Positions 34,010 through 43,614 are shown, numbered from the stretch's first letter. The stretch: 64,000 bases of DNA from JBALVO01 sp036961445 (GCA_036961445.1 JBALVO010000001.1:1-64000), one strand, 5' to 3'. The notes: a model not told the origin generated them from the letters alone. Numbers and translations are program-made.

Positions 34010-35200
34010 ATGGAACTAGAGCCTCGCGCTACGTTAATCATCGCCATTCTGGTGTTGTTTCTGGGCCGCTTGCTCAACAAAAAAATTCGTTTTTTTCGCG
34101 AATACAACATTCCCGAGCCGGTAACCGGGGGCCTGCTGGCATCGATATTGACAGGCCTGCTGTACTTGCTGGCTGATGTGGAACTCAGTTTTGATATGGC
34201 CAACCGGGATATGCTACTGATTGTGTTTTTCACCACTATCGGGTTGTCCTCACGTCTGGATGTGTTGCGACAGGGTGGGCGTTCTCTGGTTGTGCTACTG
34301 GTGCTGGCTATTGGCTATTTGTTCATCCAGAACCTGGTGGGAATAGGTGTGGCTGCCCTGAGTGGGAGTCCCCCGGCTTTGGGTTTATTGGCCGGCTCTG
34401 TCAGTTTGAGTGGCGGCCACGGCACTGCCATTGCGTGGGCGCCGACCTTTGCAGGGGAGCATGGTCTGCCCTTTGCGATGGAAATAGGCTTGGCCTGTGC
34501 TACGTTCGGCCTGATATTTGGTGGTCTGGTGGGTGGTCCGATTGCGCGCTACCTGGTGTGGAAGCACAAACTGGTTGCCGACAAAGGCGATCTCACGATT
34601 GGATTTCGCTATAAGGAACATGAAATCATCGGCGTAGACGGCATTCTCAATGTCTTCCTGGTTATTGCCATTGCCATTGGCCTGGGTACGCAAATGAATG
34701 ATCTGTTTGGCAACTGGGGTCTGATGCTACCGGACTTCGTTGCCTGTTTGTTTGCCGGTATTATCCTGACCAATACGGTTCCCCGACTGTTTCCTAACTA
34801 TGCGTGGCCCACAGGGTCACATTCACTGGCGCTGGTGTCCGATGTTAGCCTGGGTTTGTTTCTATCCATGTCGTTAATGAGCTTGCAGCTGTGGATGTTG
34901 TCGGACCTGGCCGGCCCTATGCTGATGTTGTTGCTGGTGCAGATCGTGCTGATTTGCCTCTATACCGTCTTTGTTGTGTTTAGGGTGCTCGGGGCCAACT
35001 ATGAGGCTGCGGTTATTTGTTCTGGCTATTCCGGCCTGGCGCTGGGGGCAACACCGACCGCCATCGCCAATATGACGGCGGTGACCAAGACCCTGGGGGC
35101 CGCGCCCCGGGCTTTCGTGGTGATACCCCTGGTAGGTGCTTTTTTTATAGACCTGTCCAATGCTGTTGTCATCAACTTGTTACTGCACTGGTTTGGTTGA
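34010..35200 (+). CDS. gltS: Sodium/glutamate symporter GltS family
   Basis: 396-residue inner-membrane protein with about ten hydrophobic segments and the two inverted-repeat signatures of the ESS/GltS family: IPEPVTGGLLASIL near the N-terminus and the reentrant-loop SVSLSGGHGTAIAWAPTF, mirrored by YSGLALGATPTAIANMTAVT in the second half. GltS imports glutamate with sodium. The substrate is inferred from the family. Its start is 3 bp from the preceding lipoprotein gene, so they share a transcript. Confidence 0.92.
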   Translation: MELEPRATLIIAILVLFLGRLLNKKIRFFREYNIPEPVTGGLLASILTGLLYLLADVELSFDMANRDMLLIVFFTTIGLSSRLDVLRQGGRSLVVLLVLAIGYLFIQNLVGIGVAALSGSPPALGLLAGSVSLSGGHGTAIAWAPTFAGEHGLPFAMEIGLACATFGLIFGGLVGGPIARYLVWKHKLVADKGDLTIGFRYKEHEIIGVDGILNVFLVIAIAIGLGTQMNDLFGNWGLMLPDFVACLFAGIILTNTVPRLFPNYAWPTGSHSLALVSDVSLGLFLSMSLMSLQLWMLSDLAGPMLMLLLVQIVLICLYTVFVVFRVLGANYEAAVICSGYSGLALGATPTAIANMTAVTKTLGAAPRAFVVIPLVGAFFIDLSNAVVINLLLHWFG

Positions 35201-35331
35201 GTCGCAGCGCAGTCAGGGTGGTATTGAGTCACAGTTTCTGGCCCCTTTCTGAGCGGACAGGGGATTGATTTCCCTGTATAATCGCCGACCGCCTGTAAAC
35301 AGGGCTCTCTCATTCCGTCCAAGGTAACAAC

Positions 35332-37194
35332 ATGTCCACTCCAGATACGGTAACCAGTTTTGCTGAACTGGACTTGCCTGAAACTCTACAAAAAGCGCTG
35401 ATCGACGTCGGTTACGAAACCCCATCGGCGATTCAGGCACGCATGATTCCGGTGATGCTCGAAGGCGTGGATGTCGTGGGCCAGGCCCAGACCGGTACGG
35501 GTAAAACGGCTGCATTCGCCCTGCCTCTATTGGCGCGGCTGAACCTGAAGCAGAAACTGCCACAAGTCCTGGTGCTGGCGCCAACCCGTGAATTGGCGAT
35601 ACAGGTAGCTGAGGCGTTCCAGAAATACGCGCGCCACCTGCCGGGATTCCACGTACTTCCTATTTATGGCGGTTCCGATTACAGCGGGCAGTTTCGACAG
35701 TTGCAGCGCGGGGTTCACGTCGTTGTGGGCACCCCGGGCAGGGTTATGGATCATATGCGCCGGAAGTCCCTGGATCTGTCCAATCTGCAAACGCTGATTC
35801 TGGATGAGGCTGACGAGATGTTGCGCATGGGTTTTATAGACGACGTGCAATGGATTCTTGATCAGACCCCCAAAGATCGCCAAATCGCTTTGTTTTCCGC
35901 CACTATGCCCGACGCGATTCGGCGGATTGCAAAACGGCACCTGACCGATCCGCGCGAAATATCGATTAAAGTGAAGACGGTGACCAACGAATCGATACGT
36001 CAGCGTGTATGGATGATGGTGGGTGCTAAAAAGCTCGATGCGCTGACTCGGATACTGGAGGTAGAGGATTTTGATGGCGTAATTATTTTCGTACGCACGC
36101 GCATCCTGACCACAGAGTTGGCAGAGAAGTTGGCGGCGCGCGGCTACTCGGTAGCCCCATTGAACGGGGATATTCCCCAACAACAGCGCGAAAAAACCGT
36201 CGAGAATTTGAAGAACGGCAAGCTGGATATCGTGGTAGCTACGGATGTGGCTGCACGTGGCCTGGATGTAACGCGCATTAGTCATGTAATTAACTATGAC
36301 ATTCCTTCTGATGTCGAATCTTATGTACACCGTATTGGTCGCACCGGCCGTGCGGGACGCAAGGGCGATGCCATTTTGTTTGCCGCCAATCGCGAACGTC
36401 GCTTGCTTAGCGCCATAGAAAAAGCCACTGGTAATACCATTGAAAAGATGGAGCTGCCAACGGCTGCGGAAGTGACAAACAAGCGAGTGGGTAAGTTTAA
36501 ACAGCGCATCACCGAGACTCTGGACTCTGCGGATCTAGGGATATTCAGGAAGCTGGTGGATGAGTATCAGCTTGAGTACGGCGTGCCAGTGGTAGAAATC
36601 GCAGCAGCGCTGGCGCTGCTGGCACAGGGCAAGAAACCGTTACTGGACAAGACGCCACATGCAGCAAAAACCCGGGGAACGGACGGTTCGACAAAGCGTC
36701 AGTCGATCGAGCGCAGACCTGAACGCGCTTCGCAGCATAGGACTGCAGAACACAAGAGTGCAGAGCGCAAAACAGCGCGAGAAAAAGGGCACACTAGCGA
36801 AGGGGAAAAACAACAAAAACCAGCGCGCAAGTCAGTCCGGGAGAACAGTGATCCGGATGTGGGGCTGGAACGCTTTCGCGTTGAAGTAGGATTGGAACAT
36901 GGCGTAAAGCCGGGAAATATCGTTGGTGCGATTGCCAATGAAGCCGAAATCGATAGTGAGTACATAGGGCGTATTGAGATCTTTGATACTTACAGCACCG
37001 TAGATCTTCCCGAAGGTATGCCCAAAGAAATATTCAAGCAACTTAAATCCATATGGGTCAGCGGCCAGCGCTTGCAGATATCCAAGCTTGATGCCGCCAG
37101 TCATTCCGCAGCTGGCAAGGGCCGTAAGGTTCAAGGCGGGGGTGGTAAACGGCCAGCGGCCAAGCTCGGCGTTAGTCGCCGCACGCCCAAGTGA
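35332..37194 (+). CDS. deaD: DEAD-box RNA helicase DeaD/CsdA type
   Basis: 620 residues. RecA domain 1 has AQTGTGKTAAFALPLL (motif I), APTRELAIQV (Ia), DEAD (II, in LILDEADEML) and SAT (III); domain 2 has IIFVRTRILTTELAEKL and HRIGRTGRAGR (VI). After the core comes a charged low-complexity linker of Lys/Arg/Glu/Thr (about 440-510) and a DbpA-type RNA-binding domain (ERFRVEVGLEHGVKPGNIVG). DeaD helps ribosome assembly and mRNA turnover, notably in the cold. Good ribosome site AAGGTAAC precedes ATG 35332. Confidence 0.95.
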   Translation: MSTPDTVTSFAELDLPETLQKALIDVGYETPSAIQARMIPVMLEGVDVVGQAQTGTGKTAAFALPLLARLNLKQKLPQVLVLAPTRELAIQVAEAFQKYARHLPGFHVLPIYGGSDYSGQFRQLQRGVHVVVGTPGRVMDHMRRKSLDLSNLQTLILDEADEMLRMGFIDDVQWILDQTPKDRQIALFSATMPDAIRRIAKRHLTDPREISIKVKTVTNESIRQRVWMMVGAKKLDALTRILEVEDFDGVIIFVRTRILTTELAEKLAARGYSVAPLNGDIPQQQREKTVENLKNGKLDIVVATDVAARGLDVTRISHVINYDIPSDVESYVHRIGRTGRAGRKGDAILFAANRERRLLSAIEKATGNTIEKMELPTAAEVTNKRVGKFKQRITETLDSADLGIFRKLVDEYQLEYGVPVVEIAAALALLAQGKKPLLDKTPHAAKTRGTDGSTKRQSIERRPERASQHRTAEHKSAERKTAREKGHTSEGEKQQKPARKSVRENSDPDVGLERFRVEVGLEHGVKPGNIVGAIANEAEIDSEYIGRIEIFDTYSTVDLPEGMPKEIFKQLKSIWVSGQRLQISKLDAASHSAAGKGRKVQGGGGKRPAAKLGVSRRTPK

Positions 37195-37249
37195 TTTTTT
37201 GCAGCGGGACTGCTACAGTTCCGGCGTATTGATCGGCGAGTATTGGTTC

Positions 37250-37813
37250 ATGACCAAACGCATTATTGTTGGTATTAGCGGGGCATCGGGTATTGTCTAC
37301 GGGGTGCGCGCCCTGCAGTTGCTGCGCGATTGTGGTGTGGAGACTCATTTGGTGATGAGTAAGTCCGCGGAACTCACTCTGCACTATGAAATGGACATGT
37401 CGCTGGCGCAGATACAGGCCCTTGCCAGTGAAGTGCACGCCATCAAAAATGTTGGCGCGGCCATCGCCAGTGGATCGTTCCCCACAGCCGGGATGTTGGT
37501 AGTTCCGTGCTCCATTCGCACCATGTCGGAAATTTCCACGGGTGTTACCTCCACATTACTTACTCGCGCTGCCGACGTGGTCCTTAAGGAGCGTCGCAGG
37601 CTGGTATTGATGGTGCGAGAGACACCACTGCACACCGGACACTTGCGCACAATGACGCAATTGTCGGAGATGGGCGCAATTATCGCTCCCCCGGTTCCGG
37701 CTTTTTACACTAAACCACAAAGCCTGGATGACCTTGTCACCCAGAGCGTGGGGCGTGTCCTGGAGCTGTTTGGCCTGGAACTGGAGCAGGTGCACCGCTG
37801 GCAAGGTGACTAG
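37250..37813 (+). CDS. ubiX: Flavin prenyltransferase UbiX
   Basis: Makes prenylated FMN, the cofactor of the UbiD decarboxylase in ubiquinone synthesis. 187 residues from ATG 37250 (MTKRIIVGISGASGIVYGVR); the frame is open upstream inside deaD but that part is not conserved. Flavoprotein motifs are IVGISGASG, ASGSFPTAGMLVVPCSIRT, and the catalytic RETPLHTGHLRTM loop, plus PAFYTKPQSLDDLV. It lies 55 bp after deaD; ubiH and ubiI of the same pathway are at 6.5-9 kb. Confidence 0.95.
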   Translation: MTKRIIVGISGASGIVYGVRALQLLRDCGVETHLVMSKSAELTLHYEMDMSLAQIQALASEVHAIKNVGAAIASGSFPTAGMLVVPCSIRTMSEISTGVTSTLLTRAADVVLKERRRLVLMVRETPLHTGHLRTMTQLSEMGAIIAPPVPAFYTKPQSLDDLVTQSVGRVLELFGLELEQVHRWQGD

Positions 37814-37819
37814 GGTGAT

Positions 37820-39034
37820 TTGTCCCGGATATGCCACGGCGCAACCCGGGACAGGCCGCTAGTGCCTATTTTATTTGGCGTTATTCTGCTGGATCTCATC
37901 GGCTTTGGTATCGTGATACCTATTCTGCCTTTCCTGTCGCCGAAGTTGGGCGCAGACAAAATAGACATTGCCCTTATTATTGTTACCTATGCGGCCTGTG
38001 CCGGTCTGTGCGGGCCCTTCTGGGGGCGCTTGTCTGACCGCATTGGTCGCAAGCCGGTTATTATGATTTGCCTGGCAGGTGCGGCTGTGTCGTATGTAAT
38101 GCTGGGACTGGCATCGCAGCTGTGGATGGTGTTCGCTGCGCGTGGTTTTGCCGGATTGATGGCCGGAAATATTGGTGTGGCTTCTGCCATGATGGCAGAT
38201 ATCACCACACCGCAAAATCGTGCCCGTGGCATGGGCTTGATTGGTGCGGCATTTGGCCTGGGTATCGTGCTCGGGCCTATGCTTGGAGGTTTGCTGTCCG
38301 GTGATAGTGCCAGCTTCACGTTGCCGTGTATTGTTGCCGGGGTGATGTCTGTGTTGGCTATTTTTGCGGCAGCGATTTTCCTGCCAGAGTCTCTGCCCCA
38401 AGACAAGCGCATCGCCCACGGTGTGCAACGCCGCAGTGGCGAGCAGTTTTCTTTTTATGGCCTGTTGCGCCGCACGGGTAATCGTCTGCTGGTACTGCAA
38501 TATATTTTACACAATACCAGTGTCAGTTCCCTGACCTATGTCTTCCCGCTCTGGATGGGGGATGTGCTGGGTTGGAGTGCCAGGGAAGTCGGTATTGTGT
38601 TTGGCATACAGGGTGCTCTGATGGTTATTTTTCAGGGCGGCTTACTGGGACCGCTGGTGCGTATCCTGGGTGAATGGCGATTGTTGTGTATTGCAATTGT
38701 GGCGTTTATGTCCGGCCTGCTCAGCGCAGCATTTGCGACAACGATGCCCGTTATGATCGGCTCGATGTTCGTCGCTATGACCGGAGCCACACTTTGTATA
38801 CCGTTGCTCAATACTATTGTTACCGATAGAACGCCGCTGGAGTTTCGTGGCCGGATGCTGGGTATTACCAGTGCGGCATCCTCCTGGGGCCGGGTGGTAG
38901 GCCCCCTGATGACAGGCGCAAATCTGGCGCTATTTGGCTATCGGGCGGCCTGGTTGGGCTGCGCCTGTGTTGTTTTGTTGTACATGTTGTGGGCGTTTCG
39001 CGAGTACGCAATACAAGGCACGCAGGCTCCCTAG
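37820..39034 (+). CDS. MFS transporter, TetA-like drug exporter class
   Basis: 404 residues, about 12 membrane segments. Start TTG 37820 follows AGGGTGA at a suitable distance and gives a short basic cytoplasmic tail (SRICHGATRDRP); GTG 37862 is the alternative. The MFS motif A GRLSDRIGRKPVIM lies between TM2 and TM3, and motif C-like GLIGAAFGLGIVLGPMLGG in TM5 marks drug:H+ antiporters. TetA family membership does not prove tetracycline transport. It overlaps the convergent cupin stop by 4 bp and follows ubiX by 6 bp. Confidence 0.85.
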   Translation: MSRICHGATRDRPLVPILFGVILLDLIGFGIVIPILPFLSPKLGADKIDIALIIVTYAACAGLCGPFWGRLSDRIGRKPVIMICLAGAAVSYVMLGLASQLWMVFAARGFAGLMAGNIGVASAMMADITTPQNRARGMGLIGAAFGLGIVLGPMLGGLLSGDSASFTLPCIVAGVMSVLAIFAAAIFLPESLPQDKRIAHGVQRRSGEQFSFYGLLRRTGNRLLVLQYILHNTSVSSLTYVFPLWMGDVLGWSAREVGIVFGIQGALMVIFQGGLLGPLVRILGEWRLLCIAIVAFMSGLLSAAFATTMPVMIGSMFVAMTGATLCIPLLNTIVTDRTPLEFRGRMLGITSAASSWGRVVGPLMTGANLALFGYRAAWLGCACVVLLYMLWAFREYAIQGTQAP

Positions 39035-39723
39035 CCTTGCCGCAGGTAGGTAAATCCGCCCTCCTTGATATATACCTCGCAGTATTCATCACTGGTGGCG
39101 GTGATGTGGCCGCCAGCCGGGATACGCAGCCAGCTATGAGTGGGATAGTTGCCCATCTCGTCGGCAAAACTGCCCTGTAACACAAATAGCTCCGCGCCCT
39201 GCGGGAAATTGATTCGCCCCATGGCCGCAGGTGAAGACCAGCTTTCCAGCCGCATATGGTCAGTATAGGGCTCCTGGGCATACAGCTTTTTCCAGGATAT
39301 ATTTTTGCGCACAGTGGGTTTCCAGTCTTCGTTATTGCTTTGTATGGCTATGTGCGTGCGGTCCAGGCCCGGAAATTGCCGCAGTTTGACGAACAATTCG
39401 CACCCTTCTTTTGAATAAGGGCTGTGCCGGAAACCCTCGGGATTCAGCAAATAGGTGCCGGCGGGCCAGTCTCCATGCTCGTCTGAAAATATTCCCTGCA
39501 ATACCAGGATCTCTTCGCCCTCGGGGTGGTCGTGGGCTGGGAAGCTAGCGCCTGGCTCGTAGCGCACTACCGAGGTTACCTGGCCCGATTCCGCCGGGCC
39601 CACCCGGTGCACGCGTTTGCGCGATACGTGACCGCCGGCACTGGGTGTCCACTCCAGACTGCGGGTGTCTACTGTTACACGCGTTGCTAGATCACCGTGT
39701 AGCGAGGGGTCATGGTTGCTCAT
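39031..39723 (-). CDS. Double cupin (ChrR-type) protein
   Basis: 230 residues with two cupin folds. The first is ASFPAHDHPEGEEILVLQG followed by FSDEHGDWPAGTYLLNPEG; the second is GRINFPQGAELFVLQGSFADEMGNYPTHSWLRI. The first has the His-x-His...Glu metal-ligand pattern, the second has lost most of it. This matches the ChrR-like cupin family, where the C-terminal cupin of anti-sigma factor ChrR belongs, but no anti-sigma zinc domain is present. Function unknown; a metal-bound enzyme or sensor is plausible. Confidence 0.85.
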   Translation of the reverse strand: MSNHDPSLHGDLATRVTVDTRSLEWTPSAGGHVSRKRVHRVGPAESGQVTSVVRYEPGASFPAHDHPEGEEILVLQGIFSDEHGDWPAGTYLLNPEGFRHSPYSKEGCELFVKLRQFPGLDRTHIAIQSNNEDWKPTVRKNISWKKLYAQEPYTDHMRLESWSSPAAMGRINFPQGAELFVLQGSFADEMGNYPTHSWLRIPAGGHITATSDEYCEVYIKEGGFTYLRQG

Positions 39724-40087
39724 AGTGTCTACCGCTGTCGCGAGATGCTGGAATGGAAGTGGGTGAGCGTACCGTAGTTGGACTGATATTGCTGCACGAT
39801 GTTGCCAGCCAATTACTCGACCATTCAGGCAATGGCCAATTGCGTTCTGATACTGTTAGCAGCCGCGTCATTTGAGGGTGAAAGTTGATGGTTAGGGCAG
39901 GTAAACTGATGTGATAAGCATTGCATTGATGCATTGCGAATCTCACATAACGAGGGGCTTTAAACGGGTCTGACAGTAACCTAGATGGGCCGTGGGGAAG
40001 ACAGGCACCGGTAATCGGCGATCCACGTGTTGCCAATCATGCAAAACAGCCGCTACAGTAAGGGGAACGGTTTTCTGGAGGGTCGCT
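39724..40087. other. 364-bp intergenic region between divergent cupin and HIT genes
   Basis: This gap must hold the promoters of both flanking genes. It contains three near copies of GCATTG around 39918-39937, of which TGCAT-TG-ATGCA is a short inverted repeat. A 40-residue open frame at 39753-39875 has no clear ribosome site and resembles nothing I know. A longer minus-strand frame through the gap is Ser/Pro/Arg-rich and looks like a shadow. I see no RNA gene or mobile element. Confidence 0.5.
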
Positions 40088-40513
40088 ATGGATCTATCTC
40101 ACATACATGCGCAACTGCTGGGTGATTGTCACCATCTGGGCAAATTGTCGGCCTGTGAAGTGCTATTGCACCGCAATGCCGCTGTCCCGTGGTTTATCCT
40201 CGTTCCCGACACTCGTATGGTCGATGTGCTGGATCTACCCGAGGAACACCGTCAGGCGGTGTTGGCTGAGTGCGTGGCGGTCTCGGCATTTATCAAGCAG
40301 GTACTGGGATTCGAAAAGGTGAATTTTGCCGGTCTGGGTAATGTGGTGCCCCAGATGCATCTGCACATTGTTGGGCGCCATAGTGGCGACCCCTGTTGGC
40401 CGCTGCCGGTTTGGGGCAATCTTCCCGAGGGTGATATTTATACCCCCGAGCGATTGCGCGAATGGAGCGCGGGGTTGGTAAAAATGGCCAGTCTGACTCC
40501 ATCGGTACCTTAG
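40088..40513 (+). CDS. HIT domain (histidine triad) protein
   Basis: 141 residues from ATG 40088 (MDLSHIHAQLLGD). The frame is open upstream but this ATG follows GGAGGG at a good distance and fits the family. The catalytic region is GNVVPQMHLHIVGRHSGDP, followed by CWPLPVWG, matching the HIT branch with an H-x-H...H arrangement and a WPxPVWG tail. HIT proteins hydrolyse nucleoside phosphoramidates or dinucleotides. It lies 31 bp upstream of the dehydrogenase gene on the same strand. Confidence 0.9.
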   Translation: MDLSHIHAQLLGDCHHLGKLSACEVLLHRNAAVPWFILVPDTRMVDVLDLPEEHRQAVLAECVAVSAFIKQVLGFEKVNFAGLGNVVPQMHLHIVGRHSGDPCWPLPVWGNLPEGDIYTPERLREWSAGLVKMASLTPSVP

Positions 40514-40544
40514 ATAGCGAAGTTTCCCGGAGCCTCTACTGATA

Positions 40545-41516
40545 ATGTCGAAACACGTTTTTGTCACGCACCAACTGCCCGGTGAACGTATTCATGAACT
40601 GGCCAGGCAATGTGACATGCACGTATGGATGGGCTCTGGCCTGTTACCCGCTGGTGAATTGCGTCAGCAGCTGGTCGGATGCCAGGGTCTGGTATGTCTG
40701 TTAACCGATCGCGTGGATCGATCATTACTCGATGCCATGCCGGACCTGGAGTTCGTTTCCAGCATGTCGGTTGGTGTCGACCATATAGATGTGCGGGCCC
40801 TTAGCGATCGTGGCATCCCTGTGGGAAATACACCGGGTGTGCTAGTGGATACCACCGCAGATACTACATTCGCTTTGTTACTGGCAGCTGCGCGCCGCCT
40901 GGGTGAGGCGGACCGTTATATTCGGGCGGGAAACTGGGGCGCAGATAAGGCCTGGTCTCCCGACTTTTTCATCGGCAAGGATGTCAGCAATGCCACACTG
41001 GGTATTGTTGGTCTGGGAGCCATAGGTCAGGCGGTGGCGCGCCGCGCCGCGGGATTCGGTATGCGCGTGATTAGTTGGAGCAGGTCTCAACCTGAGGTGC
41101 CCGGCGTAGAAAACGTGTCCTTGCAAGAATTGTTGGCGCGCAGTGATTTTGTCAGTGTGCATGTTGCGCTCACCGCAGATACACGCAACCTGCTGGACGC
41201 GCAAAGAATCGCTATGATGAAACCCGGAGCGGTACTGGTAAACACAGCCCGTGGCGGTATTGTCGATGAGCTCGCGCTGGCTGAGGCGCTTGATAGTGGC
41301 CAGGTCTTTGCAGCCGGTATCGATGTATTTGAGCAGGAACCGGTAGCGATGAACAATCCGCTACTGCGACATCCCAGGGTCTTGTTAGCACCACATATTG
41401 GCAGCGCTACCATTCTGACCAGGGCGGCGATGGCAGATATTGCCGCGAATAACGCTCTGGCTGCCCTGCAAGGGCAGCGAATGCAACATTGTGTGAACCC
41501 GCAGGTATATGGCTAA
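40545..41516 (+). CDS. D-2-hydroxyacid dehydrogenase (glyoxylate/hydroxypyruvate reductase-like)
   Basis: 323 residues, NAD(P)-dependent. The Rossmann segment is GIVGLGAIGQAVARRAAGFG; catalytic residues are Arg in NTARGGIVDE, Glu in DVFEQEPV and His in LLAPHIGSAT. MSVGVDHIDVRALSDRGIPVGNTPGVL is the substrate-domain hinge. Closest in layout to GhrB/GyaR hydroxypyruvate or glyoxylate reductases, but PhoB-like substrate scope is uncertain. Follows the HIT gene closely and is convergent with the DUF4136 gene. Confidence 0.9.
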   Translation: MSKHVFVTHQLPGERIHELARQCDMHVWMGSGLLPAGELRQQLVGCQGLVCLLTDRVDRSLLDAMPDLEFVSSMSVGVDHIDVRALSDRGIPVGNTPGVLVDTTADTTFALLLAAARRLGEADRYIRAGNWGADKAWSPDFFIGKDVSNATLGIVGLGAIGQAVARRAAGFGMRVISWSRSQPEVPGVENVSLQELLARSDFVSVHVALTADTRNLLDAQRIAMMKPGAVLVNTARGGIVDELALAEALDSGQVFAAGIDVFEQEPVAMNNPLLRHPRVLLAPHIGSATILTRAAMADIAANNALAALQGQRMQHCVNPQVYG

Positions 41517-41530
41517 CCTGGGACGAGGGC

Positions 41531-42109
41531 CTACATCGCCTCAGGCAAGGGCTTTAGCGCCTGTTTGACCGCCTTACCCAGATTATCGGCAAGGCGGGCG
41601 GTGTCGATACTGTTCGCATTTTCAACAAATTTGGTCATGATGACCTGCCAGACTTCCTCATTGCTCGCCACATCATTGAATTGCAGCGCGATATTACTGG
41701 TTTCTTTAACACCGCCCAGTGCAATGGCGTTATCGACACTCGCCTGGTCGACCTGCCTGTTGGGTGTAATAGAGGGCCTCGGTGTCAGGTTACTGGCCTG
41801 CTGACTTTTTTCACCCATGCGCATGCCAGTCGCGAACATGTAGTCCACACTGAATTGGGCTTTCGCCTCATCAAGGATATAACCCTTGGCCCGCAGGCCT
41901 GAATTGACTTGCCGGCGCACGATGGGATCCATAAGGTAAATCGCGTCGGAGGAGTTCGCCGTGTTTTGCATGGGCGCGCTGCGCCACTTGTAATACTGAT
42001 AGTTACCGGCTGCAAACTCACTCACCTCTGCTGGACGTATCTCCATGCTGTTACAGGCGGACAAGGCCAGGGACAATAGTCCGCCAACCAGTATATTTAT
42101 GAATCGCAT
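41531..42109 (-). CDS. DUF4136 lipoprotein
   Basis: 192 residues with a signal ending LSLALSACNS, so lipidation at Cys19 is expected. The mature part fits DUF4136: YYKWRSAPMQNT, IVRRQVNSGLRAKGYILDEAKAQFSVDYMF and an Ala/Asn-rich C-terminal half with ANSIDTARLADNLGKAVKQAL. AGGAAAA precedes ATG 42109. Function unknown. It is the last of three consecutive leftward genes for related lipoproteins, separated from the next by 150 bp. Confidence 0.87.
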   Translation of the reverse strand: MRFINILVGGLLSLALSACNSMEIRPAEVSEFAAGNYQYYKWRSAPMQNTANSSDAIYLMDPIVRRQVNSGLRAKGYILDEAKAQFSVDYMFATGMRMGEKSQQASNLTPRPSITPNRQVDQASVDNAIALGGVKETSNIALQFNDVASNEEVWQVIMTKFVENANSIDTARLADNLGKAVKQALKPLPEAM

Positions 42110-42259
42110 GATTTTCCTCGTTGCAGATCAGGTGATAGTGACGGCCAGGCGAGGCCCGGAATAAGCACATGTCTATGGCCGCCCAACGGGCTCAATGGTA
42201 GCAGTCCGGATCGGAGGCGGCTAGCGAGCTTCGTGCCCCAGCGGCAAACAAAGTCGGCG

Positions 42260-42826
42260 TCAGGGTTGTACCGGCAGACTGCGTAACAGTTGTCCCGCGG
42301 CCCATTGCAGTCTCTGGTCACGCTCGGCCACCGGCATTTTGTCGGGGTCGGTGAATACTTCCAAAGCTCCACGCCACACGATATCGCGAGTGCCCATTGG
42401 TGCGATAGCTACCAGTACTGTGCCGCGGCCGTATCCTTTGGCCGGCGCGGACAGGGATGGGTATAGGCGAAACACTCGCTCCAGTTCTTTCTGGTCCTGC
42501 AGTTGGCCCAGCAGTGCGACGGCCAGCACATCATAGGTCGCCGGTTCGCCCGTTGCGACAAAATGGTAGCCCTTTTGCTCAAATTCCTGCTGCAGTGCCC
42601 GCTGCAGCACCTGAGCACGGCGCTTATAATTACCCTCAGGATCATCGACCCAATTTAGGTCGGAACGCCAGCGCAAGGTGGTTTCGGGAGTGACCACGAA
42701 GCCGGGCATGGTCACTGAGACGGCGCTGGCCTGGCGCAGGGGGTCCGGTTTTACACCCGGTGAAGTAGAGCTGCACGCCACCATGGACAGTGCCGCCAGT
42801 AGGGGGAGAAGGAGTCGATAGATCAC
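42260..42826 (-). CDS. DUF4136-family lipoprotein, second copy
   Basis: 188 residues starting at GTG 42826 after AAGGTAA. The signal ends LSMVACSSTSPG with lipidation at the Cys near residue 18. The mature region has LRWRSDLNWVDDPEGNYKRR, LQQEFEQKGYHFVATGEPAT and YGRGTVLVAIAPMGTRDIVWRG, consistent with DUF4136-like proteins. It lies 12 bp after the DUF3313 gene and so is probably co-transcribed with it. The role is unknown; an envelope location is expected. Confidence 0.82.
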   Translation of the reverse strand: MIYRLLLPLLAALSMVACSSTSPGVKPDPLRQASAVSVTMPGFVVTPETTLRWRSDLNWVDDPEGNYKRRAQVLQRALQQEFEQKGYHFVATGEPATYDVLAVALLGQLQDQKELERVFRLYPSLSAPAKGYGRGTVLVAIAPMGTRDIVWRGALEVFTDPDKMPVAERDQRLQWAAGQLLRSLPVQP

Positions 42827-42838
42827 AGAGCTGTTACC

Positions 42839-43495
42839 TTATTTGCCAGAAATACGTGATAGTAACCGATTCGACCAGCTATCAAACAACATCCGTACAT
42901 CCGCGGAGGCACTTACCGTGCTGGTGAGTCTCCACATGCGGTTGCCGACTCGTCGATTGTCACGGATGACAGCCAGCAGCTCGTTGCTGGTCTGGTCATA
43001 GAGCTTGATCTCTATGGACGCTTCCCCGGAATCTTCGGAATACACCCTGGTGTAACCGGGCGCGGATTGCGCCTGCTGCGGATCGGAATTTGGGGCTATA
43101 CGTGTTATCTGTGCATCGACACGCAAAACCTGCTCACCCTCTCCGGTCGAGCTGATATCGCGCTCGTCCGCAGCAGTGCTCATCGCCCGACTCCAGTCCT
43201 GGCTCAGCGCCTGCTGTCGCGCCGGTGTCAGCACCCAGTCCTGGCGCGTAAGTTTGGAGGCTGCCGGTTGTCGGATCTCCGCGTCGGACGAGACCAGGTC
43301 GCTTATAAGGATAACCTTGTAGTGCTGCAGATCAGCACCGGGTCGGGCCCAGGCCTCCTTGAAGCCGCTGCTGGAAACCTCATTTAAACCGGCGAACTCA
43401 GAACTTGGCTTTTCTTCCAGTGTGGGAGTGCCGGTGCAGGCAGTGAGTATTATTGACAGGGAGATAAACCCCAGTGCTTGCTGTAACTGTCTCAT
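42839..43495 (-). CDS. DUF3313 lipoprotein
   Basis: 218 residues with a signal ending LSIILTACTGTP (lipid Cys at residue 20). The body matches DUF3313: SSSGFKEAWARPGADLQHYK, LISDLVSSDAEIRQP, LSQDWSRAMSTAADER and GEASIEIKLYDQTSNELLAVIRDNR. Its function is not known. It opens a leftward run with two DUF4136-type lipoproteins; shared induction is likely. The gap to the divergent LysR gene holds a palindrome. Confidence 0.87.
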   Translation of the reverse strand: MRQLQQALGFISLSIILTACTGTPTLEEKPSSEFAGLNEVSSSGFKEAWARPGADLQHYKVILISDLVSSDAEIRQPAASKLTRQDWVLTPARQQALSQDWSRAMSTAADERDISSTGEGEQVLRVDAQITRIAPNSDPQQAQSAPGYTRVYSEDSGEASIEIKLYDQTSNELLAVIRDNRRVGNRMWRLTSTVSASADVRMLFDSWSNRLLSRISGK

Positions 43496-43614
43496 CTATA
43501 AGTCCTTTTAGCGCTGGATTACTCTTTTTATAGACCCCAGGGTCTCCAGGGGGTTGCACGGGCGCTTAAATTTAGCAGGTGATTTGGCTGTTGGGGGATG
43601 CTAGCATCAGTATC

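Noticed and set aside
35527..36330. 267-codon minus-strand reading frame
   Set aside because: It lies antisense within deaD and has no recognisable motif; deaD explains the region.
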